Source: Meconema thalassinum (Eukaryota > Arthropoda > Insecta > Orthoptera > Tettigoniidae). From it: a stretch of DNA of 64,000 nucleotides. Position 1 is the first letter of the stretch; every line of letters begins with the position of its first letter. Shown piece by piece: positions 1 through 12,050 of this stretch. The notes below the pieces were generated by a model. That model saw nothing but the letters and a program-made list of their open reading frames with translations, was not told the DNA's origin and did no database searches. Made by a program: the position numbers and the translations under genes. The stretch covers positions 229,578,467 through 229,642,466 of the forward strand of contig OX336388.2 of assembly GCA_946902985.2 (NCBI GenBank). The letters run 5' to 3'.

Positions 1-355
1 CTCCGTTATGTTTTCAATGTTCCGATATATTTCTTCGTTACTTCTTAATTTCCAAAACTCTGTAGTTCTTAATGGACCGAGAATTTTGCGTATAATTTTT
101 CTTTCTGATACTTCTAAATAATCCGATTTCTAATTAAGTATCAGACATTTACTGGCTTATAAGCATTCTGGTTTAATTACTGCTCTATAGTACTGTATTT
201 TCAATTTCTTAGACAAACATTGTTTGTTATAAATATTCCTGGTTATACCATATGTTCTTTGAATCTTGGGCACTCTTTCTTCTACAGTAGAGTTTTCTAA
301 ACCGTTCTTCTGAATTATTTCCCCCAAATATTTGAACTTATCTACCCTCTTAATT
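1..355 (-). pseudogene. LINE reverse transcriptase C-terminal remnant
   Basis: The minus strand reads as the region downstream of the reverse transcriptase domain of a LINE. Recognisable blocks in order are KFKYLGEIIQ, RNIYNKQCLSKKLK, YYRAVIKPE, then RKIIRKILGPL. The same blocks in the same order occur in the open LINE ORF at 34105-36412, so it belongs to the same broad clade. It carries in-frame stops and is cut off by the window edge, so it is a dead fragment. An AT dinucleotide run (about 373-392) separates it from the LTR element that follows. Confidence 0.8.
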
Positions 356-392
356 TAAACCAATTTTTGTTATTATATATATATATATATAT

Positions 393-3204
393 TGAACCCT
401 TGCAAAGAAGCATATGAGACTCAATTTTGGGGGGTGTAACAGTCCATTTCGTAAAGTTGTTGTTAAGCGCTTCTTATAACATGCAGGGTAACATATAACA
501 AAATAACATGCAGGAAAAAGTGAATACCAGGATTAAAACATATGAATTTAATTAACAGAACAACAAATTTACACTATTTACAACAAACAAAAAACAAGGT
601 CTCCCAAATGACACCCACTTGAATTAAATAAAAATGCCAAACTAGGACTGATCTCAGGAGAGATCGTAAACATCTGGACCAAATGTCCCAAAATACTGCA
701 ATGACATGTGCATGTGCGGCTTTTCTACATGCGTTACGATGTGTACAAATTAATGCGAGATTCGTTACCATCCAGTAAACCTTCAGGGGACGAATCTGCA
801 TTGTCTTACAGCTAGACAGACGCGAGAACCAACTAAACACTAACTAAACTAATCAGACACTTCCTACACTAAATAAGACAAAAATAATTTCCGTCTGAAA
901 TTGGAATCAAAGAACTGCCGTAGCAAACAACATTAACGCCTAAAATTAGGACTTTTCAAATCAACACAAGTAAATCAACACGTGACCAATCAAGAAAATA
1001 CATATTTGGCCGCTTGCCATTTTTGAAAGAAAATACAAAATACACCCAACGGTGTCACAACAAACAACAATCTAACAATACAAACAAATGAAATGAGTCA
1101 CAGAAATCACTAGGCTCAAAGCCAACATTTACATCATAAAAAAAACTATTCATTTCATACGATATGCGGTAATTCGTAATGGACATGGCGAACTCCCAAT
1201 TTAATCTTATGATCCAATGACCATTAAAAGAACAGGTTTGCTACAGATAGCTTACAGGGGTCAGTTGGTCAGCTGGACTGCCTAAACGATGAATCGCCAG
1301 ACATAGACGGGCGCAAAGTGGAATCTGCACATTTGTCAACCCACGTGTCAATTACCTCGACCTGCCGTAGCAATGGCTCGAGTCTCGAAGAAGCGTGCTC
1401 CCAATAGCACATAATATACGTGTGTGTGTCAAAATAAAATATCTTAGCATTTCCCAAGGAAATCCAAGAATCAGCACAGGACAAGGTACAGTAGCCCCGA
1501 AGAGCGCTCTGCCTTTCCAAAAAAATACAACCACAATATTATGAGGGCGAAGACACATTCTACCCCTCAACACGAAGAATCAATACACACACCTTGACAC
1601 AATACACACACCAGAATCACACGTATGGGTTTGACAGAAACCTGAAATAAAGGACATAAAATATTTTCCACCGACTTGCGCTCCCAATCTAGTCCGTGAC
1701 TAAAGAACCTGAAAAGGAATCTCAAAGAACTCAAAAAATATATAGAACTAATGTGTTCTACAGTGACATCTTAACTTGTTGCGCTCGGCAACCCTAGTAT
1801 GAATGAAAACCTGTTCGTAAAACATCTAACACCTTTAACCTCCTTCTCCTACTAAAAATGAATTTGAATAAAAGCACCATTTATCGACCATGATGAATTT
1901 CGCATTCGCATGAATAAAATCAAAATACACACGCCGTGCATACTAATAATGACTCATAAGAAAAAATACAATCAAACAAAATTTTGGCCACGTGCCAACG
2001 TACATTTAAAAGATAACAGTGTCGGCACACAAAATCTAAATACACAAGAAAACCATGAATAAAATTATTTACAACGTTCCCGCGTCTAATCTAGCTGCAT
2101 ATTGAATAAATCAATGTTTTGTACATCACCGTGCAGCTTGTAGAATATCAACCTCCATCCCAATGCATTCCCCCACGGGAAATCTACTCCTTCATCGTCG
2201 ACGTTCTGGTAGAGGCGTAGCACTTCATTCCACCAATCGACCTTCCTGTAGACATCTTGGCGTGGCTTCTTGGAAAGAATTGTTCAAAGTTATTATTCTA
2301 CCTAGCTAGAATCGCTATGAGCTACTGACTTTCACTCAAAATGTCCTGGGAGATTACTCAACGTTGAACTGGCCCTATCTAAGCATTTGCTTAATTCACA
2401 CGCACGTATACATCACACAAAATATAACACAAAAAATACAGAAAATATTACAATCTTCGTCCACAACGCAACTGGCTTTTAAAAATTCTCACAAATTACG
2501 TCTACCGCGTAGCGCTTATCTCAACTAGAGATCTCCCTCCGCTAGGCCTCAACTCTGCTCCCAAGAACACAATAAAATGTTCGTTCAGATAGACGTGAAG
2601 TATGCTCACTAGAGCCTGATAAAATCGTGTCTCAAACTGGCGTGAACGATGCTCCTCAGAGCCCGATAAAGTTGTTTGTCAAAACTACTCATGACCGATC
2701 AATTTATTAGAAACTGACAGAAAGGGGTGGAGTGGGGGCAATCTGTGAAAATAATCTGTAATTTTCAACTCACAGACTTGGGACTAGTATCAAACTTCTT
2801 CTTTTCATTTAAACGTCTCAAAGCACTCATGCGGAATCCTATCGCATCGGCGGTCCTTCATACACGTGTTTTTAGCGCCTTTTTTTGATACGCAAATCTC
2901 CGCGTGGTTTAGGCGTACTGTCTCCTGATTCGCTGATTCAATCGTGTATCGGTTGGAAATTCATTTCTGGCACGCCCATAATGACGCCGACTTGGATGCG
3001 CGTTCACCCAGAATTTGCCCTTGAACTCGGCTTAGCTGGTCAACCCCATGAATAACTACCACGCTACCTCTGTTGCAAGCGTTGCGACACACTACCTGTC
3101 TTGCCTTTCTCAATCTCCAACATGTACTGCCTGGATATCAGTAATAATAATAATAATAATAAAAATCATGAAGACTAATTGATCGGCAAATCAATAAGGG
3201 TTCA
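393..3204 (-). repeat. 3' LTR of the gag-only element
   Basis: This is a 2812-bp direct repeat of 6551-9338, bounded by TGAACCC and GGGTTCA. It holds no gene: short open frames inside it recur in the partner LTR and have no recognisable domain. A trinucleotide TAA run near 3140-3160 differs in length between the two LTRs. In element orientation this is the downstream LTR, because the gag frames read toward it. Confidence 0.9.
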
Positions 3205-3621
3205 TTTATCCTCAGCAAGGTTTTGAAATTCGAAGCAAGTGATTGATTTGGATTTTAAAAACAATATCCGCAGTAGTATAGATAACATCAGTTAAGTACC
3301 TCACTCGTCTGCCTGAGTGTGCATTCCACAGTCCCAATTAGTGTGCGCGCTTCTCGCTGCAATGTCATTCACCCGTCTCACTAGACCTCCCCTCTCTCAC
3401 TCACACAATTACAACTTCGGCCAGACCTGCCGTCATGTTTACAAACACAGATCGCTCTCCAAGGTATCACGAAGCCACGTACATTTGCGTGTGGGCTCTC
3501 AAATTAATTTTTGCAATATGAATCTGCATTTCTTGTCCCGTTTACTCATCAAATGGTTCCCTTCTTCTTTTGCTCCCTCTTCTTCTTCCGCTACCGTCCT
3601 CTTCTTCTGCTACCGTCTTCT

Positions 3622-6004
3622 TTACCATATTTCCAGACCCTTGCCTGAAACTTCGTCCTGCGAATTTCTTCCGCTATTTTTCCGCGTCTCCTCCTGTCTT
3701 GTCACCTTATCTGCATCCTCGTTACTGTGATTGTCGGGATTTCTTCTGTTTTCCCTGGCTCGTCCCCACTTCTCTTTCTCTGTTTCCTCTTCTGCATTTA
3801 ATTCGTCCAGATATTTTTGCGACTCAGCGTAACGCTCGTTCCATTCATCACGGAAATCTCTATGGTTTTCTTGCCGATAATTCCTCTTATTATTCCATCT
3901 ACCATCCCCGTTCCTCTGATATGGTCTACCCTGCCTTTGGTTTTCTCTCCAGTTAGTGTTTTCTCGCTGGTACGTCCTCTGATTATGATTGTTGTTCTGA
4001 CTGTTGTAATGATCACGGCGATTTTGGAAGTTCCTATTGTTATTATTATTATTGTATTGGTTTCGACCGTCGAATTCCTGTCGTCTGGGCGTAAATTGTG
4101 TGCTAGTGGACTGTGTCTTCGTCTGATTGTTCTGACTTTGACCGTTTTGATGCCCCTGAACTATTTTTGCAATGTTCACGCATTCCATATTCCGTCTCCC
4201 GGTCTGCGGGCAAACCATACTCGTTTCATCCAAGTGGCGGAGTATCTCCTCGGCCTGAACTGCGGTTTTGATATTTCCTGCCACTAAAAATTGCTGTATG
4301 TTCATCGGAAGCTGCTTGCCGATAGTTAATACCATGTTTTCCTCGGAAGGCGGCTCGTCAAAATTCCGGAATTTTACTAGCTGTTGACTAAAAAACTCAG
4401 AAAACCTTGTAGGGTGTGTGCTATGGTATTTTCTGGTATAAAAGTCCATCCTCAACCCCTGCTACAGAGAAGGACTCAAAACTTCCTCAAAAATGCTTCT
4501 TTAAACTGGGCCATGTCATTAAACGTATACTTGAAGCTTTGAAACCAGATTAAACTTGAGCCCTCTAAAAATTTCTCCACTAGACGAAGCTGTTTTGCGG
4601 GACTGACGTGTTGGTCATTAAAATAATCATCCAGCTGGCGCAAGAATGCTTCTGGAGTAGATCCTGAATTTTCCCTGAATTTGTCTGGTTTAAAATCATT
4701 TCCCCTAATTACTTGTATGACTTGGGCAGGTGTCACACCAGGTTGTGGTGTTGACGTCTCCCCTCTGTAATTTTGGAATGTGTCGCAAGTTATCTTTGGA
4801 CTCTGACCTCGGCTCGTATCCTCAGCTAGCTTCGACTCATCCGGGCTTCCTATATTTCCGTGTTTCCCTACTGAATTTTCTGAAGAGAATAAAGTGGCAT
4901 TCTCTAAAGATCTTATCTCATTTTTAACGATGAGGTCTGCGAGTTCTTGGAGCTTGGACTTGATACTTTCATCCAGAGCCTGTATTCTAGAGTTATTATC
5001 GCCTAGCCTCTTTAATATAGTCAGCCTATCCCCTTTAGTCTCATTCACCTGCTGTTCCCAAACTTTCCGGGTTCTACTCTTCAAATTGTTAATTTTTCTT
5101 CGTTGTTTTCCTGATTCTTCTCAAGCTGTTCCCCTATTTGATCTTGTATCAGCTGCTGAGTTTTAATTAATTGTTCTCCTATCTCTTCTCGTATTTTCTC
5201 TTGATTTTTACTTAACTGGTCTTCCAAGTTTTCGCGCAAGTGCATCCGTTCTTTCTCCGTTTTTATCTCTAGTTTGTCGACTTCTTTTATCAATCCTAAC
5301 ACATTGTTGTCGACTGAATTAATCTGCTCTTGTATGTTAATATTCTTCGCCTCTATTCTGTTGAATTGCCCCTGTAATTCGTCCTGCGTCCTTTTAATCC
5401 CTGCCGTATTGTTCACGCATGCTGTCTCGATTTGTTTCAGTTTGGCGGCTACCATTCCATCTAAGTGTACTAGTTTGTCGTCAAATTTGGATTCTAGTTT
5501 CTTGATTTCGCCTAATTGTCTCGAATTATTCTCTGCCACCTCCCCCGCCAGTTTATCTAGTTCTACTTTAGTACTCTGATTTATTTCAAGGGTTATCCTG
5601 TCTAATTGGACTGTTTGTAAAGTTGCCTGCTCCGATAACTTGTGGTTTAGTTCAACTAACTGTTTATTATTATTATTATTATCACTCTGTTCACGCAACT
5701 CGTGTAATTGTTTATCGTTATGTTCACGCAATTCGTGTAATTGTTTATCGCTATCCAATTTCTGGATCTGCAATTGCACCGTAATGTTACTGTTCACGTC
5801 CTGTAATTGTTTATCACTGTGTTCACGCAACTCGTGTAATTGTTTATCACTCTGTTCCCGCGACTCGTGTAATTGTTTATCACTATGTTCATTCATCTCC
5901 TCCTTCATACTTTTCAACTGTCCCTCCGTCTTTGCAGACAATTGCACAGTCAACTGCGCGGACATCTGCTCCATCAACGCTTTAATCTCCTCGATGCTAG
6001 CCAT
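3622..6004 (-). pseudogene. Gag of the LTR element, split by frameshifts
   Basis: Three minus-strand frames follow one another. 6004-5081 starts at ATG 6004 (MASIEEIK). Its N-terminal half is a coiled coil of 11-residue repeats (SDKQLHELREH type) with Q/N-rich spacers. 5084-4476 carries a capsid-like stretch (FLRQLDDYFNDQ, then SSLIWFQSFKYTF). 4455-3622 continues it (HSTHPTRFSEFFSQQLVKF) into an Asn/Arg/Gln-rich basic tail, probably RNA-binding; no CCHC zinc knuckle is seen. The first join is at an A-rich run near 5090 and the second near 4460-4480. The order matches the gag at 26795-28321 (long coiled coil, capsid, basic tail), so the breaks are most likely indels in one gag rather than separate genes. 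No pol follows in the remaining 400 bases. Confidence 0.75.
5680..5905 (-). repeat. 33-bp repeats coding an 11-residue coiled-coil unit
   Basis: Degenerate 33-bp units (plus strand: tgttcacgcaactcgtgtaa, then ttgtttatcac) recur about six times inside the gag N-terminus, interrupted near 5660-5680 by a TTA run. Each unit encodes an 11-residue SDKQLHELREH-like segment, a hendecad spacing compatible with a coiled coil. Confidence 0.7.
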
Positions 6005-6522
6005 CGCAAAACACACAAATATATTCTGAGAAAATAGGGTCATGCAATGGGATTTCAGTCGTACACACACAAATGTCTTGATATTTAATATTACATTGAT
6101 TCTAATTTAAATACATTTTCAGTAATCAAAATCTTACTGAATAATGACTCTTATATCCAAACAAGAAAATAACTCCCTTGTGATCTGCTTTAAAATTCCT
6201 AACTAACAGAATTAACGAGAAACACTTCAATTAACTGTAGTTAATTAAATGTAAAGTAAGGCAACACCTTCCTGCTTTTAACTGAGTTCACTAAATATGC
6301 AAATTTTCTAATTTTAAGCCGGGCACCAGAAAAAGTTATCAACAAACACTTTCATTTTCTAACCTTGTTCAACATTTCTAACTTTAAGAACTCAGTGATT
6401 TTACTGATACACATGGTGGTACAACTTCGCCTCAATTTACTGAATCTACTTTTGTCCTGCTAACCTGGCATAATTTCTCAGCGAAATAAGTATGAGGTCA
6501 ACGAAACAACAACAACAACAAA

Positions 6523-6539
6523 CCCCACTTGGGTAGCCA
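6523..6539 (-). promoter_or_regulatory. Primer binding site, tRNA-Lys-like
   Basis: Read on the minus strand this is TGGCTACCCAAGTGGGG, 11 bases inside the 5' LTR. It resembles the classical tRNA-Lys1,2 primer site (TGGCGCCCAACGTGGGG) at both ends with changes in the middle. The 11-base gap from the LTR is larger than usual. The assignment to Lys is inference. Confidence 0.5.
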
Positions 6540-6550
6540 TTTTTGATATA

Positions 6551-9338
6551 TGAACCCTTGCAAAGAAGCATATGAGACTCAATTTCGGGGTGCAACAGTC
6601 CATTTCGTCAAGTTGTTGTTAAGCGCTTCTTATAACAAAATAACATTCAGGAAAAAGTGAATACCAGGATTAAAACATATGAATTTAATAAACAGATCAA
6701 CAAATTTACACTATTTACAACAAACAAAAAACAAGGTCTCCCAAATGACACCCACTTGAATTAAATAAAAATGCCAAACCAGGCCTGATCTCAGGAGAGA
6801 TCGTAAACATCTGGACCAAATGTCCCAAAATACTGCAATGACATGTGCGTGTGCGGCTTTTCTACTTGCGTTACGATGCGTACAAATTAATGCGAGATTC
6901 GTTACCATCCAGTAAAACTTCAGGGGACAAATCTGCATTGTCTTAGAGCTAGACAGACACGAGGAACCAACTAAACACTAATTAAACTAATCCGACACTT
7001 CCTACACTAAATAAGACAAAAATAATTTCCGTCTTAAATTGGAATAAAAGAACTGCCGTAGCAAACAACATTAACGCCTAAAATTAGGACTTTTCAAATC
7101 AACACAAGTAAATCAACACGTGACCAATCAAGAAAATACATATATGGCTGCTTGCCATTTTTACAAGAGAAATACAAAATTCACCCAACGGTGTCACAAC
7201 AAACAACAATCTAACAATACAAACAAATGAAATGAGTCACAGAAATCACTAGGCTCAAAGCCAACATTTACATCATAAAAAAACATTTCATTTCATACGA
7301 TAAGCGGTAATTCGTAACAGACATGGCGAACTCCCAATTTAATATTATGATCCAATGACCATTAAAAGAACAGGTTTGATACAGATAGCTTACAGGGGTC
7401 AGTCGGTCAGCTGGACTGCCTAAACGATGAATCACCAGACATAGACGGGCGCAAAGTGGAATCTGCACATCTATCAACCCACGTGTCAATTACCTCGACC
7501 TGCCGTAGCAATGGCTGGAGTCTCGAAGAAGCGTGCTCCCAATAGCACATAATATACGTGTGTGTGTCAAAATAAAATATCTTAGCATTTCCCAAGGAAA
7601 TCCAAGAATCAGCACAGGACAAGGTACAGTAGCCCCGAAGTGCGCTCTGCCTTTCCAAAAAAATACAACCACAATATTATGAGGGCGTAGACACATTCTA
7701 CCCCTCAACACGAAGAATCAATACACACACCTTGACACAATACTCACACCAGAATCACACGTATGGGTTTGACAGAAACCTGAAATAAAGGACATAAAAT
7801 ATTTTCCACCGACTTGCGCTCCCATTCTAGTCCGTGACTAAAGAACCTGAAAAGGAATCTCAAAGAACTCAAAAAAATATAGAACTAATGTGTTCTACAG
7901 TGACATCTTAACTTGTTGCGCTCGGCAACCCTAGTATGAATGAAAACCTGTTCGTAAAACATCTAACACCTTTAACCTCCTTCTCCTACTAAAAATGAAT
8001 TTGAATAAAAGCACTATTTATCGACCATGACGAATTTCGCAATCGCATGAATAAAATCAAAATACACACGCCGTGCATACTAATAATGACTCATAAGAAA
8101 AAAATACAATCAAACAAAATTTTGGCCACGTGCCAACGTACATTTAACAGATAACAGTGTCGGCACACAAAATCTAAATACACAAGAAAACCAAGAATAA
8201 AATTATTTACAACGTTCCCGCGTCTAATCTAGCTACATATTGAATTAATCAAAGGTTTCTACATCACCGTGCAGCTTGTAGAATATCAACCTCCATCCCA
8301 ATGCATTCCCCCACGGGAAATCTACTCCTTCATCGTCGACGTTCTGGTAGAGGCGTAGCACTTCATTCCACCAATCGACCTTCCTGTAGACATCTTGGCG
8401 TGGCTTTTTGGAAAGAAATGTTCAAAGTTATTATTCTACCTAGCTAGAATCGCTATGAGCTACTGACTTTCACTCAAAATGTCCTGGGAGATTACTCAAC
8501 GTTGAACTGGCCCTATCTAAGCATTTGCTTACTTCACACGCACGTATACATCACACAAAATATAACACAAAAATTACAGAAAATATTACAATCCTCGTCC
8601 ACAACGCAACTGGCTTTTAACAAGTCTCACAAATTACGTCTACCGCGTAGCGCTTATCTCAACTAGAGATCCCCTTCCGCTAGGCCTGAACTCTGCTCCC
8701 AAGTGCACAATAAAATGTTCGTTCAGACAGACGTGAAGTATGCTCACTAGAGCCTGATAAAATCGTGTCTCAAACTGGCGTGAACGATGCTCCTCAGAGC
8801 CCGATAAAGTTGTGTGTCAAAACTACTCATGACCGATCAATTTATTAGAAACTGACAGAAAGGGGTGGAGTGGGGGCAATCTGTGAAAATAATCTGTAAT
8901 TTTCAACTCACAGACTTGGGACTAGTATCAAACTTCTTCTTTTCATTTAAACGTCTCAATGCACTCATGCGGAATCCTATCGCATCGGCGGTTCTTCATA
9001 CACGTGTTTTTAGCGCCTTTTTTTGGTACCCAAATCTCCGCGTGGTTTAGACGTCCTCTCTCCTGATTCGCTGATTCAATCGTGTATCGGTTGAAATTCA
9101 TTTCTGGCACGCCCATAATGACGCCGACTTGGATGCGCGTTCACCCTGAATTTGTCCTTGAACTCGGCTTAGCTGGTCAACCCCATGAATAACTACCACG
9201 CTACCTCTGTTGCAAGCGTTGCGACACACTACCTGTCTTCCCTTTGTCAATCTTCAACATGTACTGCCTGGATATCAGTAATAATAATAATAATAAAAAT
9301 CATGAAGACTTATTGATCGGCAAATCAATAAGGGTTCA
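6551..9338 (-). repeat. 5' LTR of the gag-only element
   Basis: This is a 2788-bp direct repeat of 393-3204 with the same TGAACCC/GGGTTCA ends. Because the element is on the minus strand, this LTR should carry the promoter. I could not place a convincing TATA box or start site. It contains no gene; the short open frames recur in the other LTR. Confidence 0.9.
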
Positions 9339-9358
9339 ATATATATATATATATATAT

Positions 9359-10645
9359 ACTAGCTGACCCGGCAGACGTTGTCCTGCCAATCAAAGAAGG
9401 TGTTGTAACTTTATTTCTTGAAGTGCTTTTGGATACACAATATTTTTTGCAATTTCTTTTAACTGCTTCTAAACTATCGTGAAATGAATTAACTAATCTA
9501 GAAACATTCATGAGAGCGTGCACAAGAACTCTCCAAAGTTTCATCGCAAGCGGATAAATGGCATATAACTCATACGGGATTTTGTTTAAATGATTCGTGC
9601 GCAGTCACTCATTTGTTGAATCTACTCGTGCTCTACCAACTGTGAAATGGATTTACTAAGTAAGAAAGCTTCACGTAAGTGTACGCAACAACTCATCAAA
9701 GTTTCATCGCAATCGATGAATAGTATATGAACGCATACGGGAATTTGTTGGAACGCTTCGCGAGTCGTCACTCATTTGTTACATCTACTCGTGCTCTTCC
9801 AATATTGTAAAATGGATTTACCAAGTTGAACACCTTCCCTGACGTGTACACAACGACTCATCAATGATTCATCGGAATCGGATGAATGACATATGAACGC
9901 ATACGGGATTTTCTTTAAACGATTCGCATACCATCACTCATTTGTTGAATCTACTCATGCGCTACCTATTGTAAAATGAATTTACTAAGTCAGAATCCTT
10001 TACTGAAGTGTACACAACAATTCACCAAAGTTTCATCGCAATCGGATTAATGGTATATGGACGCATATGGTACTTTGTTGAAATGATTCGCGTTCCGTCA
10101 CTCATTTGTTGAATCTAATCGTGCGCTACCTATTGTAAAATGGATTTATTAAGTCAGGAACCGTCCGTAGGGTGTACTCAATATCTCACACAAGTTTCAT
10201 CGTAATCGGACGAATGGTATTTGAACGCATAAGGGACTTTGAAACGCTCTAACGTGCAGAGACAAACAGAAGAATTCGACATCACTGCCACCTTTGGTAT
10301 AAAACACAACTTTCCGCCACGGGCGGAGTGTATGTTATGGCGGTAGTTGCACAGGTTGCGACCAGGTGGCTCTAACGTGCAGAGACAAACCGTCCAAAGA
10401 CATCAGCTTTCACGAAGGCCAAGGCTAGTGGTTTCCATGACGACTGTTTTTGACTATATATTGTGGTTCTAAAATTTTGTGTAAATTGTGGTTCTAAAAT
10501 TGTGTTCATTCCACCTACCGGGTCAGATTGTGAATCTAAACCATACATGGACCCACCCTAATGTACATACGAAATTTCATTAAAATCGGTCGTTTAGGAG
10601 TTCAGTGACATACACACGTGTCGAAGAATTATCATACTAATATAT
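9359..10645 (+). repeat. Interspersed repeat I (CTAGCTGACCCGG head, tandem body)
   Basis: It begins CTAGCTGACCCGGC after an AT run, contains the 164-bp tandem array below, and ends near ATCATACTAATATAT where element A1 starts. A 22-bp stretch beginning gctctaacgtgcagagacaa occurs twice, near 10247 and 10371. At 10571-10612 it carries a motif (AAATTTCATTAAAATCGGTC) seen in variant form in most other families here. Similar CTAGCnnnACCCG ends occur in repeats C (49311) and H. No ORF; family not identified. Confidence 0.65.
9440..10255 (+). repeat. Tandem array, about 164-bp unit, five degenerate copies
   Basis: The anchor GTTTCATCGCAA recurs at about 9538, 9701, 9866, 10030 and 10194, giving spacings of 163-165 bases. 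Each unit also repeats CACTCATTTGTTGAATCTACT and TGTAAAATGGATTTACTAAG with point changes. The array lies wholly inside repeat I. Confidence 0.85.
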
Positions 10646-12050
10646 AACAAGAAGTTCCGTTAAGAACTATACAGCCTACTTTTCATGCCAATGATTATTC
10701 TACAGAATATGAACCTATCTAGAATAATGACGAAATTAAGTTGCTAATATCGAAATTTCCAATTAGTTCGAAATACTGTATTCTAATAGAGCACTACAGT
10801 TGGCAGCCCTGATGACTGAATATATTCTTAGTTCCATCTCTTAAGGTACAAAATAGAAAATTTGGTTGAAGTCCAATGAATCGCATGGACGTTACATGCA
10901 GTTAAACATTGGATCTAACAGCGCGCGTAAAATCATGTTGGCAACAATGTCATGCATGTATTGGTCAGAAATAATCTGAAATAATGTGATCTATTGTTGT
11001 GCCAATTTTGAATGAAATCCATTAGTTAGTATAGAAGTTACATGCATTTTAAAATTGGACCTATCAGCAGGCTTAGAATCATGTTGGCAGCACTGACGTA
11101 TATTAGTTACTCCAAATTCGTCTAGAATGCCAGGTACTATACGTGTGCAAATTTTAGAGCTATTGGCTTGCATACTTTCTGATATATTGATATTAGGGTA
11201 ACAAAAATAGGGACAGCACATATTAACAGTTGGCAGCCCTGGTTGCTCCTTAGAATACGCATAGTCATATCTGTTATGGTACACATAACACATACGAAAT
11301 TTGGTTGAAATCCAAATGATAGTATGGAAGTTGCATGTATTTAAAGTTGGACCTGTCAGCAGGCTTAGAAACATGTTGGTAGCACTGACGTATATAAGTT
11401 ACTCCAAATTAATATAGAATGTCAGGTACTATACGTGTGCATAGTTTAAAGCTGTCGGCTTGCATACTTTCTGATATATTGGTATTTGGATAAAATAAAT
11501 TAGGAGCATTTATTAACAGTTGGCAGCCCTGGTAGGTCTTAAGAATACGCTCAGTTATATCTGGTTATGTACACATACAACATACGAAATTTGGTTGAAT
11601 TCCAATTGATAGTGTAGAAGTTATATGCATTAAAAATTGGACCTATCAGGAGGCTTATAATCATTTTGGCAACACTGCCATGTTTGGCCTCTTGGAAATT
11701 AAACTGAAATATTATGGTCTGTACGTGTGCCAATTTTGCAATAGCTCCCATTCATACTTTCCAAGATATCCAACATGGAGCTCAAATTTCAATTGCGATT
11801 TTTTAGCAGTTGGTAGCACTGACATCATTTTCAAATATGGCCGTGAGATATTCAGGTGTAGATCTTTACTCCTAACAAATTTTGTTTCGATTGCTGCAGC
11901 CGTTTAGGAGTTGATAGGGGGGGGACACACACACAGCCAGACAGACAGACAGAAGGACAGACAGACAGACAGACAGACAGACACACATTTGCCCGATCTC
12001 ATAAGTCTACTTTTTCCTCATTTTTGCAAAAAGTGAAAAGTAGGCTAAAA
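10646..12050 (+). mobile_element. Family A element, copy A1 (Helentron-like, non-autonomous)
   Basis: It starts AACAAGAAGTTCCG with a small hairpin and has the subterminal inverted repeat AGCCTACTTTTC (10673-10684), matched by GAAAAGTAGGCT at 12035-12046. Before the 3' end is a GACA microsatellite (about 11937-11985), followed by a hairpin (CTACTTTTT...AAAAGTAG). The body has about 290-bp monomers, each with CAGTTGGCAGCCCTG, at 10796, 11226, 11516 and (variant) 11807. No ORF. The layout matches the published description of Helentron-associated elements (subterminal repeats, GTCT/GACA microsatellite, 3' stem-loop); the class assignment is inference. Confidence 0.7.

Larger units (their letters stand above)
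393..9338 (-). mobile_element. Non-autonomous gypsy-like LTR retrotransposon with 2.8-kb LTRs
   Basis: Two direct repeats of about 2.8 kb (393-3204 and 6551-9338) flank a 3.35-kb interior. On the plus strand each begins TGAACCCTT and ends AAGGGTTCA, a perfect terminal inverted repeat with TG...CA ends. The insertion lies in an AT run, so the target duplication is an ambiguous ATAT on both sides. The gag-like frames are on the minus strand, so the element runs right to left. The interior holds only a broken gag; no protease, reverse transcriptase, RNase H or integrase is seen. LTRs longer than half the element plus a gag-only interior fit a non-autonomous (LARD-like) element mobilised by a relative. 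The two LTRs differ at scattered positions and small indels, so it is not brand new. Confidence 0.9.

Noticed and set aside
5081..5084. Programmed frameshift between gag pieces of the first LTR element
   Set aside because: The break falls within gag itself at an A run, and a second break follows at about 4460; ordinary indels explain both better.
9440..10255. CRISPR-like array of repeats
   Set aside because: Units are long, degenerate and directly adjacent with no spacers, in a eukaryotic genome.
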